From Candidatus Endonucleibacter bathymodioli (GTDB lineage Bacteria; Pseudomonadota; Gammaproteobacteria; Pseudomonadales; Endozoicomonadaceae), in assembly GCA_030674915.1 (NCBI GenBank), contig JASXSV010000003.1, forward strand, positions 62,001-126,000: 64,000 nucleotides of DNA. The letters run 5' to 3'. The notes beneath the pieces are model-generated. The model saw nothing but the letters and a program-made list of their open reading frames with translations, was not told where the DNA came from and made no database searches. Both the position numbers and the translations under genes were made by a program. Numbering within the stretch: the stretch's first letter is position 1; each line of letters opens with the position of its first letter. Positions 55,132-64,000 of this stretch are shown one piece after another.

Positions 55132-55830
55132 TTAATCGTAAAGTCTGCTAATCAATGCTATTACAGCTGTTTCAACCCGTAGAATTCTGAGACCTAGGTG
55201 AATAGCCTCAAATCCATTGAATTCAAGCATTTCCACCTCATAAGGAATAAATCCCCCCTCAGGACCAATAGCTAGCACCGACGGCTCTTTAATATTCCGA
55301 GGGCAGCTATGGCCACTACCAGGGTGGGCTACCAGCGCGCGCGCGGAGCCAACAATGGCCGGAACGCGATCTTCTATAAAAGGTTTGAAACGTTTTTCTA
55401 GCATAACTTCAGGCAAAACCGTATCTCTAGCTTGCTCTAAGCCCAGTGTCAGCTGTTCACGAATATTATCTTCACTCAAACAAGGAGACTGCCAAAAGCT
55501 TTTTTCCACACGATAGCTATTCATCAAGAAAATGCGTTTGACGCCCAATGCAGAAAGATGTTGAAGACACCTCTTCAGCATTTTTGGCCGTGGCAATGCC
55601 AACAATACAGTAAGCGGGAGAGCCGGGGGAGGCTCGCCTGACAGCTGCACTGTCATTTCTAGGTAGTCCCTCTTTATACTGATAATCGTACCATTCCCTA
55701 TCTGACCATTAAGCAAGCCAACTCGAAGACTGTTGCCAACATCCATTTTAATATGCTTAAAGCGCTTAGTATTAAGCTTTACCAGATTACCATCAAGAAA
55801 GTCATCAGCTGTCAGTAATAGAAGGTTCAT
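55132..55830 (-). CDS. rsmE: 16S rRNA m3U1498 methyltransferase RsmE
   Basis: 232-residue SPOUT methyltransferase. The N-terminal PUA-like part (FKHIKMDVGNSLRVGLLNGQ), then LPLTVLLALPRPKMLKRCLQ, and the SAM-binding knot VLAIGPEGGFIPYEVEMLEF followed by LGLRILRVETAVIALISRLY are diagnostic. It methylates U1498 of 16S rRNA in 30S subunits. Length is slightly below the usual 243. Probably in an operon with the DUF2059 gene. Confidence 0.93.
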   Translation of the reverse strand: MNLLLLTADDFLDGNLVKLNTKRFKHIKMDVGNSLRVGLLNGQIGNGTIISIKRDYLEMTVQLSGEPPPALPLTVLLALPRPKMLKRCLQHLSALGVKRIFLMNSYRVEKSFWQSPCLSEDNIREQLTLGLEQARDTVLPEVMLEKRFKPFIEDRVPAIVGSARALVAHPGSGHSCPRNIKEPSVLAIGPEGGFIPYEVEMLEFNGFEAIHLGLRILRVETAVIALISRLYD

Positions 55831-55926
55831 TCAAATAACCAAGATATAAAAAAACCAATGGTGTAAATCACCACTGGCTTTGGCTTTTCCCGAAAATAAT
55901 ATGAGATTTACGTAATCTCTAACAAC

Positions 55927-56046
55927 TACCATTTAAGTTGTATAGACAACAAGCGAGAGAGTTCACATAAGCCTACGAATAGTAAGTATTTGGCGAGAGT
56001 GGGAGCATCAACAACCTCGAACCTTTAAGGGAAATTAGTATAGACA
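55927..56046. repeat. Dispersed intergenic repeat, copy
   Basis: CAACAAGCGAGAGAGTTCAC, then ATAAGCCTACGAATAGTAAG, TATTTGGCGAGAGTGGGAGC, ACCTCGAACCTTTAAGGG and a final TTAGTATAGAC follow the unit order. Lies in the promoter-proximal gap of rsmE. Confidence 0.62.
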
Positions 56047-56096
56047 ATGATAACACAATAAGTGTTAACCTTTGCCTATAGTGATAATGCTTGCCT

Positions 56097-56378
56097 TTAT
56101 ATATGAGCAATACCGCGTCGATAGTCATCAACTGCTCTATCAATTTCATTCAAAATACGATTTAAGGCTTCGCTAGCAAACTTGTTGCTACTAACCAGAA
56201 TTTCAGCTCGCAAATCATCTACGTCTTCAAAGTCACCCATCATTACCGTTTCCAAATATTTAAACTGAGGGTCTGTTAACAGTAGCGCCAAGCTACTCAA
56301 CACAACGCCAACAGGTGGTTCAAATGGTGATATATCGGTTGACTCGCCAACCATTCCATGCGCACGTGGATATGACAT
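56097..56378 (-). CDS. Small hypothetical protein
   Basis: 93 residues, start MSYPRAHGMVG with a strong ribosome-binding site (AGGGAGGAAG) seven bases upstream, which supports a real gene. Ala/Leu-rich middle (PPVGVVLSSLALLLTDPQFK), then an acidic helical C-terminal half (FEDVDDLRAEILVSSNKFAS, ALNRILNEIDRAVDD). No signal peptide. No family recognised. It stands alone between repeat elements. Confidence 0.55.
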   Translation of the reverse strand: MSYPRAHGMVGESTDISPFEPPVGVVLSSLALLLTDPQFKYLETVMMGDFEDVDDLRAEILVSSNKFASEALNRILNEIDRAVDDYRRGIAHI

Positions 56379-56544
56379 ACTTCCTCCCTGAAAATTTAAG
56401 TATCATTCTTTCTATTAAACCTAGCCTATTTATCAAAATAGACCAACTGTCAAATAAACCACCCTCTAGCAAAAGAAGAAGATTTACTCTCCGCTCCGCC
56501 AAAATTTCGACATAGTCGTAGATAAAACCGCGTCCATTGAGCAC

Positions 56545-56735
56545 CTAAATTTCCACAACAACCGACACTTCTGGAATTGCTTTGAGAGTCAACTGCTCAT
56601 AGACTGCCGCTCTCACACAACCAACCAGGTGACCGTTTGGAAAACTCTTACGAACAACTGACTCTAACTTAACCACACCAGATTCAATCCCTCAACAAGC
56701 TCATATTTTCGGCGCATAGTATTTTGCCATTATAT
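56545..56735 (+). mobile_element. IS30-A terminal fragment
   Basis: Begins CTAAATTTCCACAACAACCG and follows the IS30-A end seen inverted at 1,134 downwards (GAGAGTCAACTGCTCATAGA, then TCTTACGAACAACTGACTCT, then CAGATTCAATCC). Only the first ~190 bases remain. Confidence 0.7.
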
Positions 56736-56813
56736 ACACCTCTCCAATAAAACGGTCTCCCTAGAGCTGAAGCGTGTCACCTTGGAGCTTATGACGCAGA
56801 GAAAGCCATCGCA

Positions 56814-56928
56814 CCCCCCTTGAAGGTGCTGAGTTGACTGCTCTCACCCACCTCGATCGCCTACTGTTTGTAGACTCATGGCGACTCTATCGTTTGTCGC
56901 CTACCCTCACCAATGGTAACAAGTATAG
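56814..56928. repeat. Dispersed intergenic repeat, inverted copy
   Basis: On the minus strand it reads GGTGAGGGTAGGCGACAAAC, then CGCCATGAGTCTACAAACAG, then GTGGGTGAGAGCAGTCAACT and CACCTTCAAGG, the same order as the plus-strand copies. It lies upstream of hslV. Confidence 0.62.
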
Positions 56929-57136
56929 GTCCGTGACTGATACGAAGAGCTTGGGCTGTATTGTAAAAGTTTTTTGTCTGTCGATATTTTACCAGGATAT
57001 AATCAACTTTGTTGAGTTATGCTGAAATCTCGCGGTACCTGTACTTTTTAATCATCTGACGAATATAACCTGAAAACTTTTTTAGTTAATCGTGCCGTCT
57101 ATAGTAGTGGTTAGTAGTACTTTTTTACCTGCTGCC

Positions 57137-57165
57137 CTTGATTAATTTTCTCCCCCCCCCATATT
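57137..57165 (+). promoter_or_regulatory. Sigma-32 type heat-shock promoter of hslVU
   Basis: CTTGATT (57,137-57,143), a 13-base spacer, then CCCCATATT (57,157-57,165). This matches the heat-shock consensus CTTGAAA...CCCCATNTA closely. The expected start of transcription is ~35 bases before the GTG of hslV. The -10 sits at the end of a run of nine C. Confidence 0.75.
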
Positions 57166-57199
57166 CCGTTCGGATACTCTCATATTTAAGGAGCTCACC

Positions 57200-57742
57200 G
57201 TGGAACAGTATCGTGGTACGACCATTCTGTCTGTTCGTAGGAATGGTGCAGTTGTGATTGGTGGTGATGGCCAAGTCTCACTAGGTGACGCCATCATCAA
57301 AGGCAATGCACACAAAGTGCGACGCCTATATAATGATAAGATTATTGTAGGATTTGCTGGTGGTACTGCTGATGCATTCACTTTGTTCGAGCACTTCGAA
57401 GAGCAATTGAAAAAATATCAGGGCCAGCTGGTTCGTTCAGCCGTTGAGCTCACTAAAAAGTGGCGAACAAATAGGTCTATGAGTAGGCTAGAAGCTATGT
57501 TGATCATTGCGGATACTTCCGCATCTCTGATTATCACAGGTAATGGCGATGTAATGGAAACAGACGATGGTGTACTAGCTATTGGCTCTGGTGGTTTTTA
57601 TGCGCAGTCTGCAGCTAAGGCACTATTGCAAAATACTGATTTTTCAGCACGGGATATTGTCGATAAAAGCTTGGCGATTGCTGCAGATGTTTGTGTTTAT
57701 ACTAACCAGAATAGAATTATTGAAGAGCTGCCTACTGCATAG
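57200..57742 (+). CDS. hslV: ATP-dependent protease subunit HslV (ClpQ)
   Basis: 180-residue proteasome-like peptidase. GTG start with AAGGAG upstream. The mature catalytic Thr is in [11 protein letters not shown]; a five-residue propeptide (EQYRG) precedes it instead of only Met as in E. coli. [40 protein letters not shown], and [17 protein letters not shown] are family hallmarks. It forms the double-ring core capped by HslU, whose gene follows 50 bases downstream under the same heat-shock promoter. Confidence 0.96.
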   Translation: MEQYRGTTILSVRRNGAVVIGGDGQVSLGDAIIKGNAHKVRRLYNDKIIVGFAGGTADAFTLFEHFEEQLKKYQGQLVRSAVELTKKWRTNRSMSRLEAMLIIADTSASLIITGNGDVMETDDGVLAIGSGGFYAQSAAKALLQNTDFSARDIVDKSLAIAADVCVYTNQNRIIEELPTA

Positions 57743-57792
57743 TTTTGCATTTGCAATCATTATTTCTTTGTACGATTAAACGAGTTTTTAAT

Positions 57793-59133
57793 ATGCCTAA
57801 CATGACTCCTCGTGAGATAGTCCATGAGCTGGACAAGCATATTGTCGGCCAGGGCGATGCAAAACGAGCAGTTGCTATTGCTCTACGTAACCGCTGGCGT
57901 CGAATGCAGTTAGATGAAGAGTTGCGCAATGAAATTTCACCTAAAAACATCCTGATGATTGGCCCAACTGGTGTTGGAAAAACTGAAATCGCTCGTCGAT
58001 TGGCTAAACTTGCTAACGCTCCTTTCATAAAAGTAGAAGCCACCAAATTTACTGAAGTGGGCTATGTCGGTCGCGATATTGAGTCAATTGTTCGTGATTT
58101 GATGGATGTAGCTATGAAATTATTCCGTCAACAGGAAGTTGAGCGAGTCCGCGAGCAGGCTATAGATGTCGCAGAAGAGCGTCTGCTTGATGCTCTATTA
58201 CCTCAAGCAAGAGGACATAGCGAAGAGTCTCCTTCTGAGGAAAGCAATACTCGCCAGATTTTCCGGAAAAAATTGCGCGAGGGCTTGCTGGATGATAAGG
58301 AGGTTGAAATTAATGTGCGTGAAGCATTGATGGGTGTTGAAATTATGGCCCCCCCAGGCATGGAGGATATGACCAACCAACTTCAGAGCATGTTCTCAAG
58401 TCTATCGTCGAAAGGGAAGAAAAAACTGCGAAAGCTGAAGGTAAAGGATGCGGTAAAGATAGTGCAGGAGGAAGAGGCATCAAAGCTGATAAATGAAGAT
58501 GACCTTAAGATACACGCCATTGATGCGGTTGAGCAAAATGGTATTGTATTTATCGATGAGATTGATAAAGTCGCCAAACGCTCCGGAGACTCCAATGCAG
58601 ATGTATCTCGCGAAGGAGTTCAGCGCGACCTGTTGCCTCTAATTGAAGGCTGCACTGTTTCTACTAAATATGGAATGGTTAAAACGGATCATGTCTTGTT
58701 TATAGCTTCTGGTGCTTTCCACCTAACGAAACCTTCTGACCTGATTCCTGAATTACAAGGGAGGCTACCTATTCGTGTAGAGCTAAAAGCACTGTCTACG
58801 GAAGATTTTGTGCGTATTTTGACTGAGCCCGATGCATCCCTTACAGAACAGTATCAAGCATTAATGGGGACTGAAAAGCTTAAAATGGAATTTACAGCAA
58901 GCGCTATCCGCAGAGTTGCTGAAGTGAGTTGGCAGGTGAATGAAAGCACTGAAAACATAGGTGCTCGTCGGCTACACACGGTCATGGAACGCTTGCTTGA
59001 GGAAGTTTCATTCAGTGCTGACGACATGGCTGTAACGCAGGATGGTGAAACGTTAGTTATTGATGGTAGCTATGTTGATAAGCATTTGGGTGAGCTGGCT
59101 CAAAATGAAGACTTGAATCGCTATATCCTATAA
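57793..59133 (+). CDS. hslU: ATP-dependent protease ATPase subunit HslU (ClpY)
   Basis: 446-residue AAA+ unfoldase, start [20 protein letters not shown]. Walker [10 protein letters not shown] (57-65), the GYVGRD pore motif ([17 protein letters not shown]), I-domain insertion (~110-240), Walker [15 protein letters not shown], sensor [20 protein letters not shown], and C-terminal [15 protein letters not shown], the tail that docks into HslV. An in-frame upstream start is not used because it overlaps the hslV stop region and lacks homology. Confidence 0.97.
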   Translation: MPNMTPREIVHELDKHIVGQGDAKRAVAIALRNRWRRMQLDEELRNEISPKNILMIGPTGVGKTEIARRLAKLANAPFIKVEATKFTEVGYVGRDIESIVRDLMDVAMKLFRQQEVERVREQAIDVAEERLLDALLPQARGHSEESPSEESNTRQIFRKKLREGLLDDKEVEINVREALMGVEIMAPPGMEDMTNQLQSMFSSLSSKGKKKLRKLKVKDAVKIVQEEEASKLINEDDLKIHAIDAVEQNGIVFIDEIDKVAKRSGDSNADVSREGVQRDLLPLIEGCTVSTKYGMVKTDHVLFIASGAFHLTKPSDLIPELQGRLPIRVELKALSTEDFVRILTEPDASLTEQYQALMGTEKLKMEFTASAIRRVAEVSWQVNESTENIGARRLHTVMERLLEEVSFSADDMAVTQDGETLVIDGSYVDKHLGELAQNEDLNRYIL

Positions 59134-59252
59134 GTACCTTCTGAGTTCTCGACTCCACGGGTGAACGGTCACCTCTATCGTCGGCTCAACGATGAATGGA
59201 CTGCCCTTTGTCGTTTCTCCACGCCTTCAATTTTTTATATGTGCGTAGGTCG

Positions 59253-59630
59253 ATGAATAGAATAATCCCCACTGCACTTAATGTGCATAAAGTATCGAAA
59301 GCGCTGAGTCTTCAGTATGGCTCCGGTGAAAGTTATAGATTAAAAGCTGAGTATCTTCGAGTTTTGAGCCCGTCTGCGGAGGTGCGTGGGCACGGTAGCC
59401 CGGTACTACAAATAGGTAAATTGAATGTTGGAATTATCGAAGCTGAAGTTATTGGCTCTTATGCAATAAAGTTGAGTTTCGATGATGGGCATGATTCCGG
59501 AATTTATAGCTGGGATTATTTGTATGATTTATGTCTCAATCAGGATCTTCACTGGGCTAGTTACACTCAAAAAATGCATGAAGCTGGTGCTAGTCGAGAC
59601 CCTGCTATATCGATTGTTAGGTTGTTTTAA
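59253..59630 (+). CDS. DUF971 domain protein
   Basis: 125 residues from ATG 59,253. The N-terminal domain of gamma-butyrobetaine hydroxylase-like type: VSKALSLQYGSGESYRLKAE, YLRVLSPSAEVRGHG, then GIIEAEVIGSYAIKLSFDDG, HDSGIYSWDYLYDLC. Usually a small stand-alone protein; it is found directly after hslU in Pseudomonas, as here. Biochemical role unknown, possibly linked to Fe-S or iron metabolism. Confidence 0.88.
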   Translation: MNRIIPTALNVHKVSKALSLQYGSGESYRLKAEYLRVLSPSAEVRGHGSPVLQIGKLNVGIIEAEVIGSYAIKLSFDDGHDSGIYSWDYLYDLCLNQDLHWASYTQKMHEAGASRDPAISIVRLF

Positions 59631-59639
59631 TCATGCATA

Positions 59640-59715
59640 TACTCATTCCCCTTGAAGAGTCATCAGACTGTTACTGTTACCCCCTTCAATGGTGATGAGT
59701 ATAGATCTCAGTCCT
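59640..59715. repeat. Dispersed intergenic repeat, partial
   Basis: ACCCCCTTCAATGGTGATGA followed by GTATAGATCTC is the end of the unit, preceded by a second CATTCCCCTTGAAGAG. Lies in the ~200-base gap before ubiE, where pha genes are found in Pseudomonas. Confidence 0.4.
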
Positions 59716-59829
59716 ATGGCAGCGGGTAGGTGGGTAGATGGCAGGAGTACGCATAGTACTTCCTTTGCATCCTCAAGGTAACAAGCACTTAGCATGGTTA
59801 TTGAAGAGTGGGTTTGTTAGGAGCGCTTA

Positions 59830-60591
59830 ATGACAGGTACTGAAAAAAAAAGTGGAACAACCCATTTTGGCTATAAACAAGTTTCCTATGATGAAAAAGA
59901 ACATCTTGTTGCGGATGTTTTTCATTCTGTAGCAAGCAAATACGATATCATGAATGATATTATGTCAATGGGTCTTCACAGGATTTGGAAGCGCTTTACA
60001 GTCGAGCTTTCTGCTGTTCGCTCAGGTCATCAGGTGCTAGATATTGCTGGTGGTACTGGGGATTTAGCAAAACAATTTGCGCGTCTTGTGGGTGATGAGG
60101 GTCGAGTGGTACTGGCGGATATCAATGAATCAATGCTCAAAGTCGGACGTAACCGGCTAATTGATAACGGCATTATTGATAATATTAAGTTTGTCCAAGC
60201 TGATGCCACCTGCTTACCTTTTACAGATAACACCTTTGACTGCGTTACAATATCATTCGGTCTGAGAAATGTGATTGATAAAGAGGCTGCACTTTGTTCG
60301 ATGCTTCGAGTGTTGAGGCCTGGTGGTCGCTTGCTAATACTTGAATTTTCTAAAACCCACAGCCCTTTTCTTTCCAAGATATATGACGCATATTCTTTTA
60401 AATTGTTACCTATTATTGGCAAACTGGTTGCTGGAGATGCAGACAGCTATCGTTATCTTGCTGAAAGTATTCGCATGCACCCAGATCAGGAAACACTGGA
60501 AGAGATGATGAAAGATGCTGGGTTTGTGAACACAGGATATCACAATATGACTGGGGGTATTGTTGCCTTGCACAAAGGAATCAAGCCTTAA
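59830..60591 (+). CDS. ubiE: Ubiquinone/menaquinone C-methyltransferase UbiE
   Basis: 253 residues. SAM motif [17 protein letters not shown] (69-83), [20 protein letters not shown] near the N-terminus, and [20 protein letters not shown], with [13 protein letters not shown]. It methylates C2 (ubiquinone) of the benzoquinol ring. The stop overlaps the ubiJ start by one base, forming the ubiE-ubiJ-ubiB operon. Confidence 0.97.
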   Translation: MTGTEKKSGTTHFGYKQVSYDEKEHLVADVFHSVASKYDIMNDIMSMGLHRIWKRFTVELSAVRSGHQVLDIAGGTGDLAKQFARLVGDEGRVVLADINESMLKVGRNRLIDNGIIDNIKFVQADATCLPFTDNTFDCVTISFGLRNVIDKEAALCSMLRVLRPGGRLLILEFSKTHSPFLSKIYDAYSFKLLPIIGKLVAGDADSYRYLAESIRMHPDQETLEEMMKDAGFVNTGYHNMTGGIVALHKGIKP

Positions 60592-61247
60592 TGACGTCGA
60601 CATTTTTCGGAACTAAATTTATTAACGACCCCGTAATAAAAACGACAGTTCTTGCCGGACTGGAAAAACAACTGAATGCAGTGCTAGGACTTGATCCTGT
60701 TACCATAGTAAAGCTGGGGGGAATATCTGGTGTGGTTATTGATGTGCAGTGCTCTGATCCAGAGTTTCAATGCTATCTACACTTGCAGCAAAAAAGCATT
60801 AGTTTGACGGGCCACCATGAAGGTGATACTGATGCGAGCATTAGGGGTTCTATCGTTGCTTTGACGAACATGGTTGCCAGAAGAGATCAACCCATTGACA
60901 AGGTCCTAGGATTGCAGTGCCAAGGAAGCCCTGAGGTACTTAATGCTTTAAGTATGATTCATCAGTCTTTTGAGTTTGATTGGGAAATGGTACTTTGCCG
61001 ATGTTTTGGTGACATTGGAGGTCATTTGTTGGCGAAAGGGTTTGATTATTCCTCGGTCCGAGCAAAAAGAATAATAACAACATTAGCACGCAATCTGGGA
61101 GAGTATTTACAGGAGGAATTACGCTTACTTCCTTCAAGAAATGAGTTTGATGCATTTGTTGCAGATATTGCTGACCTTCAATTAACTATTGATGATCTGT
61201 TGAATACCGTCAAAAATCTAGATATTGACCGAGATACAAAGGGGTAG
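60591..61247 (+). CDS. ubiJ: Ubiquinone biosynthesis accessory factor UbiJ
   Basis: 218 residues with an SCP2-type lipid-binding domain (VTIVKLGGISGVVIDVQCSD, then LQQKSISLTGHHEGDTDASI) and a C-terminal helical tail (QEELRLLPSRNEFDAFVADI). It scaffolds the soluble ubiquinone-synthesis complex with UbiK. It overlaps ubiE and is three bases from ubiB. Confidence 0.92.
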   Translation: MTSTFFGTKFINDPVIKTTVLAGLEKQLNAVLGLDPVTIVKLGGISGVVIDVQCSDPEFQCYLHLQQKSISLTGHHEGDTDASIRGSIVALTNMVARRDQPIDKVLGLQCQGSPEVLNALSMIHQSFEFDWEMVLCRCFGDIGGHLLAKGFDYSSVRAKRIITTLARNLGEYLQEELRLLPSRNEFDAFVADIADLQLTIDDLLNTVKNLDIDRDTKG

Positions 61248-61250
61248 CAG

Positions 61251-62843
61251 TTGGTTCGTTTATTTAAAATAATTACTGCAGCTGCCCGCAACCGGCTCGA
61301 TAACCTAGTGGACTTGGATCGGCTTCCACTGCCGCTCAGGTTAGTTATTCGCTCGTTACCTTGGCGCTATTTCGTGAAAAATGATGCGCCCAGAGGAGTC
61401 AGGTTAAGGCTAACTATGGAAGCTCTTGGCCCTATCTTCATTAAATTTGGTCAGATCCTGTCTACTCGAAGAGACTTGCTTCCTGATGATATCGGTGAAG
61501 AACTGGCGAAACTACAGGATAATGTGCCTCCATTTCTTACTGCTAAATCTGTTGAAATTATTGAAAAGAGTCTTGGTGATAATGTTGATGTTTTGTTTGC
61601 GCGTTTTGATCGTGAGCCCTTGGCTTCTGCTTCTGTCGCTCAGGTACACAGTGCTAGACTGCATTCCGGTGACGAGGTGGTGATCAAAGTCATTAGGCCC
61701 GGAATTGAGAAGGTGATACGTAAGGACATCAGACTGATGTACCTTTTTGCTTGGTTACTGGTCAGAATATCCAGGAATGCACGCCGCTTGAGGCCCGTAG
61801 AAGTTATTGCGGACTATGAAAAAACCATTTTAGATGAACTTGACCTGTTAAGAGAAGCTGCTAACACCTCTCAATTAAGACGAAATTTTCTTGCTTCTCA
61901 TCTTCTATTTGTGCCACAAGTTTATTGGGACTATTGTCGTCCCAATGTGATGGTAGTGGAGCGCATACATGGCGTTCCTATCTCAGATATAGAAACTCTG
62001 CGGGCCCGTGGAACAGATATGAAAAAGTTAGCAGAAAGAGGGGTCGAGATCTTTTTCACTCAAGTCTTTCGTGATCGCTTTTTTCATGCAGATATGCACC
62101 CAGGCAATATTTTTATTGACATTGATAATCCGTCTGAGCCCCGTTACATAGGTATTGATTGCGGTATTATCGGGACCTTGGAGCCAGAAGACCAGCGCTA
62201 TCTTGCTGGGAATCTGCTGGCATTCTTCCGCAGGGATTATCGTAAAGTTGCCCAGTTACATATAGACTCAGGATGGGTGCCGAGGAATACTCATGTTGGT
62301 GAGCTGGAATCTGCCATTAGAACAGTATGCGAACCTATTTTTGAAAAACCGCTCAAAGACATCTCTTTTGGGCAACTGTTGGTACGCTTATTTCAGACAG
62401 CTAGACGGTTTAACATGGAAATTCAGCCGCAGCTAGTGTTACTTGAGAAAACCCTTCTCAATGTTGAAGGGCTGGGTAGGCTTCTGTATCCTGATCTAGA
62501 TTTATGGAATACTGCACAACCATTTTTGGAAGAATGGATGAAAAATCAGGTTAGGCCTTCCTCTGTATTTCGGTCTTTTAGGGAAAATAGTGCAGAATGG
62601 TTGCTCAATGCCCCGGCGCTAACTCACCAGGTAGCATCAAGCTTCAGACAGATGGTGGAGCAGCAGGAACATCTAATACGAGCACAGAGAGACACGGATA
62701 AGCGTTTAGTAAGAAGCCACCGGCTGGGTATAGGGGTTGTTGTATTAGCAACTGCCGGAGTATTTTTCCCATCACTTCTGGCAGGATTGTCCCCAATGGA
62801 GGTATTATTGGGAGGTTTATGTGTCTGGCTCCTTGTCCACTAA
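61251..62843 (+). CDS. ubiB: Ubiquinone biosynthesis kinase-like protein UbiB
   Basis: 530 residues, TTG start behind AGGGG. Atypical kinase of the ABC1/ADCK family: KxGQ motif [15 protein letters not shown], the Ala-rich loop [13 protein letters not shown], catalytic [12 protein letters not shown] and [16 protein letters not shown]-terminal hydrophobic helices anchor it in the inner membrane. Needed for ubiquinone synthesis under oxygen. Length and motifs are complete. Confidence 0.96.
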   Translation: MVRLFKIITAAARNRLDNLVDLDRLPLPLRLVIRSLPWRYFVKNDAPRGVRLRLTMEALGPIFIKFGQILSTRRDLLPDDIGEELAKLQDNVPPFLTAKSVEIIEKSLGDNVDVLFARFDREPLASASVAQVHSARLHSGDEVVIKVIRPGIEKVIRKDIRLMYLFAWLLVRISRNARRLRPVEVIADYEKTILDELDLLREAANTSQLRRNFLASHLLFVPQVYWDYCRPNVMVVERIHGVPISDIETLRARGTDMKKLAERGVEIFFTQVFRDRFFHADMHPGNIFIDIDNPSEPRYIGIDCGIIGTLEPEDQRYLAGNLLAFFRRDYRKVAQLHIDSGWVPRNTHVGELESAIRTVCEPIFEKPLKDISFGQLLVRLFQTARRFNMEIQPQLVLLEKTLLNVEGLGRLLYPDLDLWNTAQPFLEEWMKNQVRPSSVFRSFRENSAEWLLNAPALTHQVASSFRQMVEQQEHLIRAQRDTDKRLVRSHRLGIGVVVLATAGVFFPSLLAGLSPMEVLLGGLCVWLLVH

Positions 62844-62935
62844 TATATTGATGGAATCTTATGATGATACTCATCACTGACGCCAGCTGGTTATTTTCCT
62901 GGTTTGTGAAAGAATATAGTGAGCGGTACCTAGCT

Positions 62936-63005
62936 TAATGAGCAGCAAGATACCATAGCCGCAAACAAACCCTTTACCTTCAAGGGTAATGGGTATATAT
63001 CTCAA
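62936..63005. repeat. Dispersed intergenic repeat, partial
   Basis: TAATGAGCAGCAAGATACCA, then CCTTTACCTTCAAGGGTAAT and GGGTATATATC is the second half of the unit. It lies in the 267-base ubiB-tatA gap, where hisI and hisE are found in related bacteria. Confidence 0.5.
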
Positions 63006-63110
63006 CGTATGAAGGCTGCCTCTGCGAAAACGAATAAGTGCCTATTGCTATATTCTTATAGCTTTTCTAAAAAAAGAAACAGCCTCCTTTGAGTAGGTAG
63101 AGGAATACAT

Positions 63111-63323
63111 ATGGGTTTTGGTGGTATCAGTATCTGGCAGCTTCTTATTATTTTGCTGATCATTGTCATGCTCTTTGGTACGAAAAAGCTGCGCTCATTG
63201 GGCACTGACTTAGGAAGTGCTGTTAAAGGGTTTAAGAAAGCCATTAATTCTGACGATCAGCCTAACGCACAGGCTAAACCTCTGGAGTCAGATGACGCTA
63301 AAGACTCTGAGAAGCAATCTTGA
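63111..63323 (+). CDS. tatA: Twin-arginine translocase subunit TatA
   Basis: 70 residues: one membrane helix ([20 protein letters not shown]), then the amphipathic helix [20 protein letters not shown], with the FGTKKLR hinge, and an acidic tail. The pore-forming subunit for export of folded proteins. GTAGAGG precedes the start. Confidence 0.95.
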   Translation: MGFGGISIWQLLIILLIIVMLFGTKKLRSLGTDLGSAVKGFKKAINSDDQPNAQAKPLESDDAKDSEKQS

Positions 63324-63504
63324 AATCTGAGAAACAATACTAAAAAGTTGTACTACTATAGTGATCACGGTAAGTTGACCTAAAGAACGTACTCCTCGTT
63401 AAGTATCTAGGTTATGCTCAAAATAACTGGAGATACAGTTAACACCTAGCTACCTTTAAATATGAGGTGTATATTCGCTTTACCAGAGTGGCTGTTTATC
63501 CTTC

Positions 63505-63545
63505 ATTTCTTACGTTTTTTACGTTTTTTGCGTTTTTTACGTGCA
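63505..63545. repeat. T-rich 9-10 bp tandem repeat between tatA and tatB
   Basis: About four units of ACGTTTTTT(G/A), giving TTACGTTTTTTACG and TTTTTGCGTTTTTTACGTG. It lies in the unusually long (276-base) gap between tatA and tatB; in most relatives the gap is short. No gene is visible in the gap. Confidence 0.6.
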
Positions 63546-63599
63546 AATTGTTAGACTTCTTCTAGGTAAAATTATCAATTACAGGGTGCGTGAACTGTT

Positions 63600-63986
63600 G
63601 TGCTAGATATTGGTTTTACAGAGCTGCTACTGGTCGCCATTATTGCTCTCGTGGTACTGGGACCAAAACGTTTACCGGAAGCAATCAGGGTATCTATTTA
63701 CTGGGCCGGCAAATTACGCCGTAGCTTTCAGTCAATGAAAGAAGAACTTGAGCGAGAAATTGGTGCTGATGAAATCAAACAGCAGCTATATAACGAAGCT
63801 ATTATGAAAGAGCACAGTAAAGATCATGACCAGATCCAGCATGAAGAAAAGGGATTTGTTGTCGGAGATAAGCAAGGCTTCTCCCAACTAAACGCTGTGA
63901 CTGAATCAACTAAAGAGTCTAATGTCATCACAGATCACCAGTGTGACCTGACGCCATGTAATCAGCCAGGTAAAAACAAGTTGTAA
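63600..63986 (+). CDS. tatB: Twin-arginine translocase subunit TatB
   Basis: 128 residues, GTG start. Begins [20 protein letters not shown] then [20 protein letters not shown], the TatB signature (Glu8 in the membrane helix and the GPKRLP hinge), followed by a long amphipathic helix ([20 protein letters not shown]). TatB with TatC recognises twin-arginine signals. Confidence 0.93.
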   Translation: MLDIGFTELLLVAIIALVVLGPKRLPEAIRVSIYWAGKLRRSFQSMKEELEREIGADEIKQQLYNEAIMKEHSKDHDQIQHEEKGFVVGDKQGFSQLNAVTESTKESNVITDHQCDLTPCNQPGKNKL

Positions 63987-63991
63987 CTACA

Positions 63992-64000
63992 ATGATTGAT
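63992..64000 (+). CDS. tatC: tatC start (partial, cut by window end)
   Basis: ATG ATT GAT, five bases after the tatB stop, is where tatC normally begins. Only three codons are in the window, so the assignment rests on gene order alone. Confidence 0.35.

Noticed and set aside
57745..57793. Longer hslU start upstream of the ATG at 57,793
   Set aside because: The extra residues do not match the family and the standard N-terminus starts at [16 protein letters not shown].

Overview
The window is from an AT-rich, host-associated gammaproteobacterium. The housekeeping genes at the right (rpmE, priA, rsmE, hslVU, ubiE-ubiJ-ubiB, tatAB) follow the Pseudomonas/Oceanospirillales order. The rest is a type III secretion locus, effector-like genes and a heavy load of decayed insertion sequences. 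This fits a symbiont or intracellular parasite undergoing genome erosion, for example an Endozoicomonas/Endonucleobacter-type lineage. That placement is an inference from gene content; no rRNA is present to test it.

Layout. 1-5.5 kb: nested and decayed IS elements that split a small unknown gene. 5.8-16.1 kb: one rightward type III secretion block: tip-like protein, class II chaperone, translocators SctE and SctB, gatekeeper SctW plus a TyeA-like partner, class I chaperone, then sctI-sctJ-sctK-sctL. The needle, ATPase, export gate and secretin genes are not here. 16.1-19.9 kb: an IS mosaic (IS3, IS481, two or three IS5 types). 20.1-22.6 kb: a frameshifted Cys-rich secreted protein and its ATGA-coupled partner. 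23.1-27.2 kb: IS remnants around a tandem-domain acid-phosphatase-like protein. 27.2-30 kb: DUF47-pit phosphate transport operon and a CYTH triphosphatase cut by an IS. 30-41 kb: IS mosaic with zapE and a GspE/PilB-type ATPase surviving between fragments. 41.1-51.1 kb: a protein with a C-terminal J domain, then three paralogous genes (1017, 681 and 435 aa) built from the same ~165-aa module in 4, 2 and 1 copies. 51.4-64 kb: conserved housekeeping genes, cut off at the start of tatC.

How it works together. The secretion block makes the translocon, its chaperones, its gatekeeper and the inner rod/inner ring/sorting platform. The J-domain protein and the three repeat-module proteins are the best candidates in the window for secreted effectors, but no direct secretion evidence is visible. 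The repeat-module family was built by duplicating a gene together with its upstream spacer, and two of the genes share an upstream motif; all three share the same ribosome-binding leader.

The mobile DNA has its own internal logic. One IS5-like element (here IS5-A) makes 5-bp target duplications. Two different IS30-family elements target the same site in the IS5-A 3' region. A ~115-bp intergenic repeat is scattered in many of the gaps. Names IS5-A/B/C and IS30-A/B/C are labels used only here.
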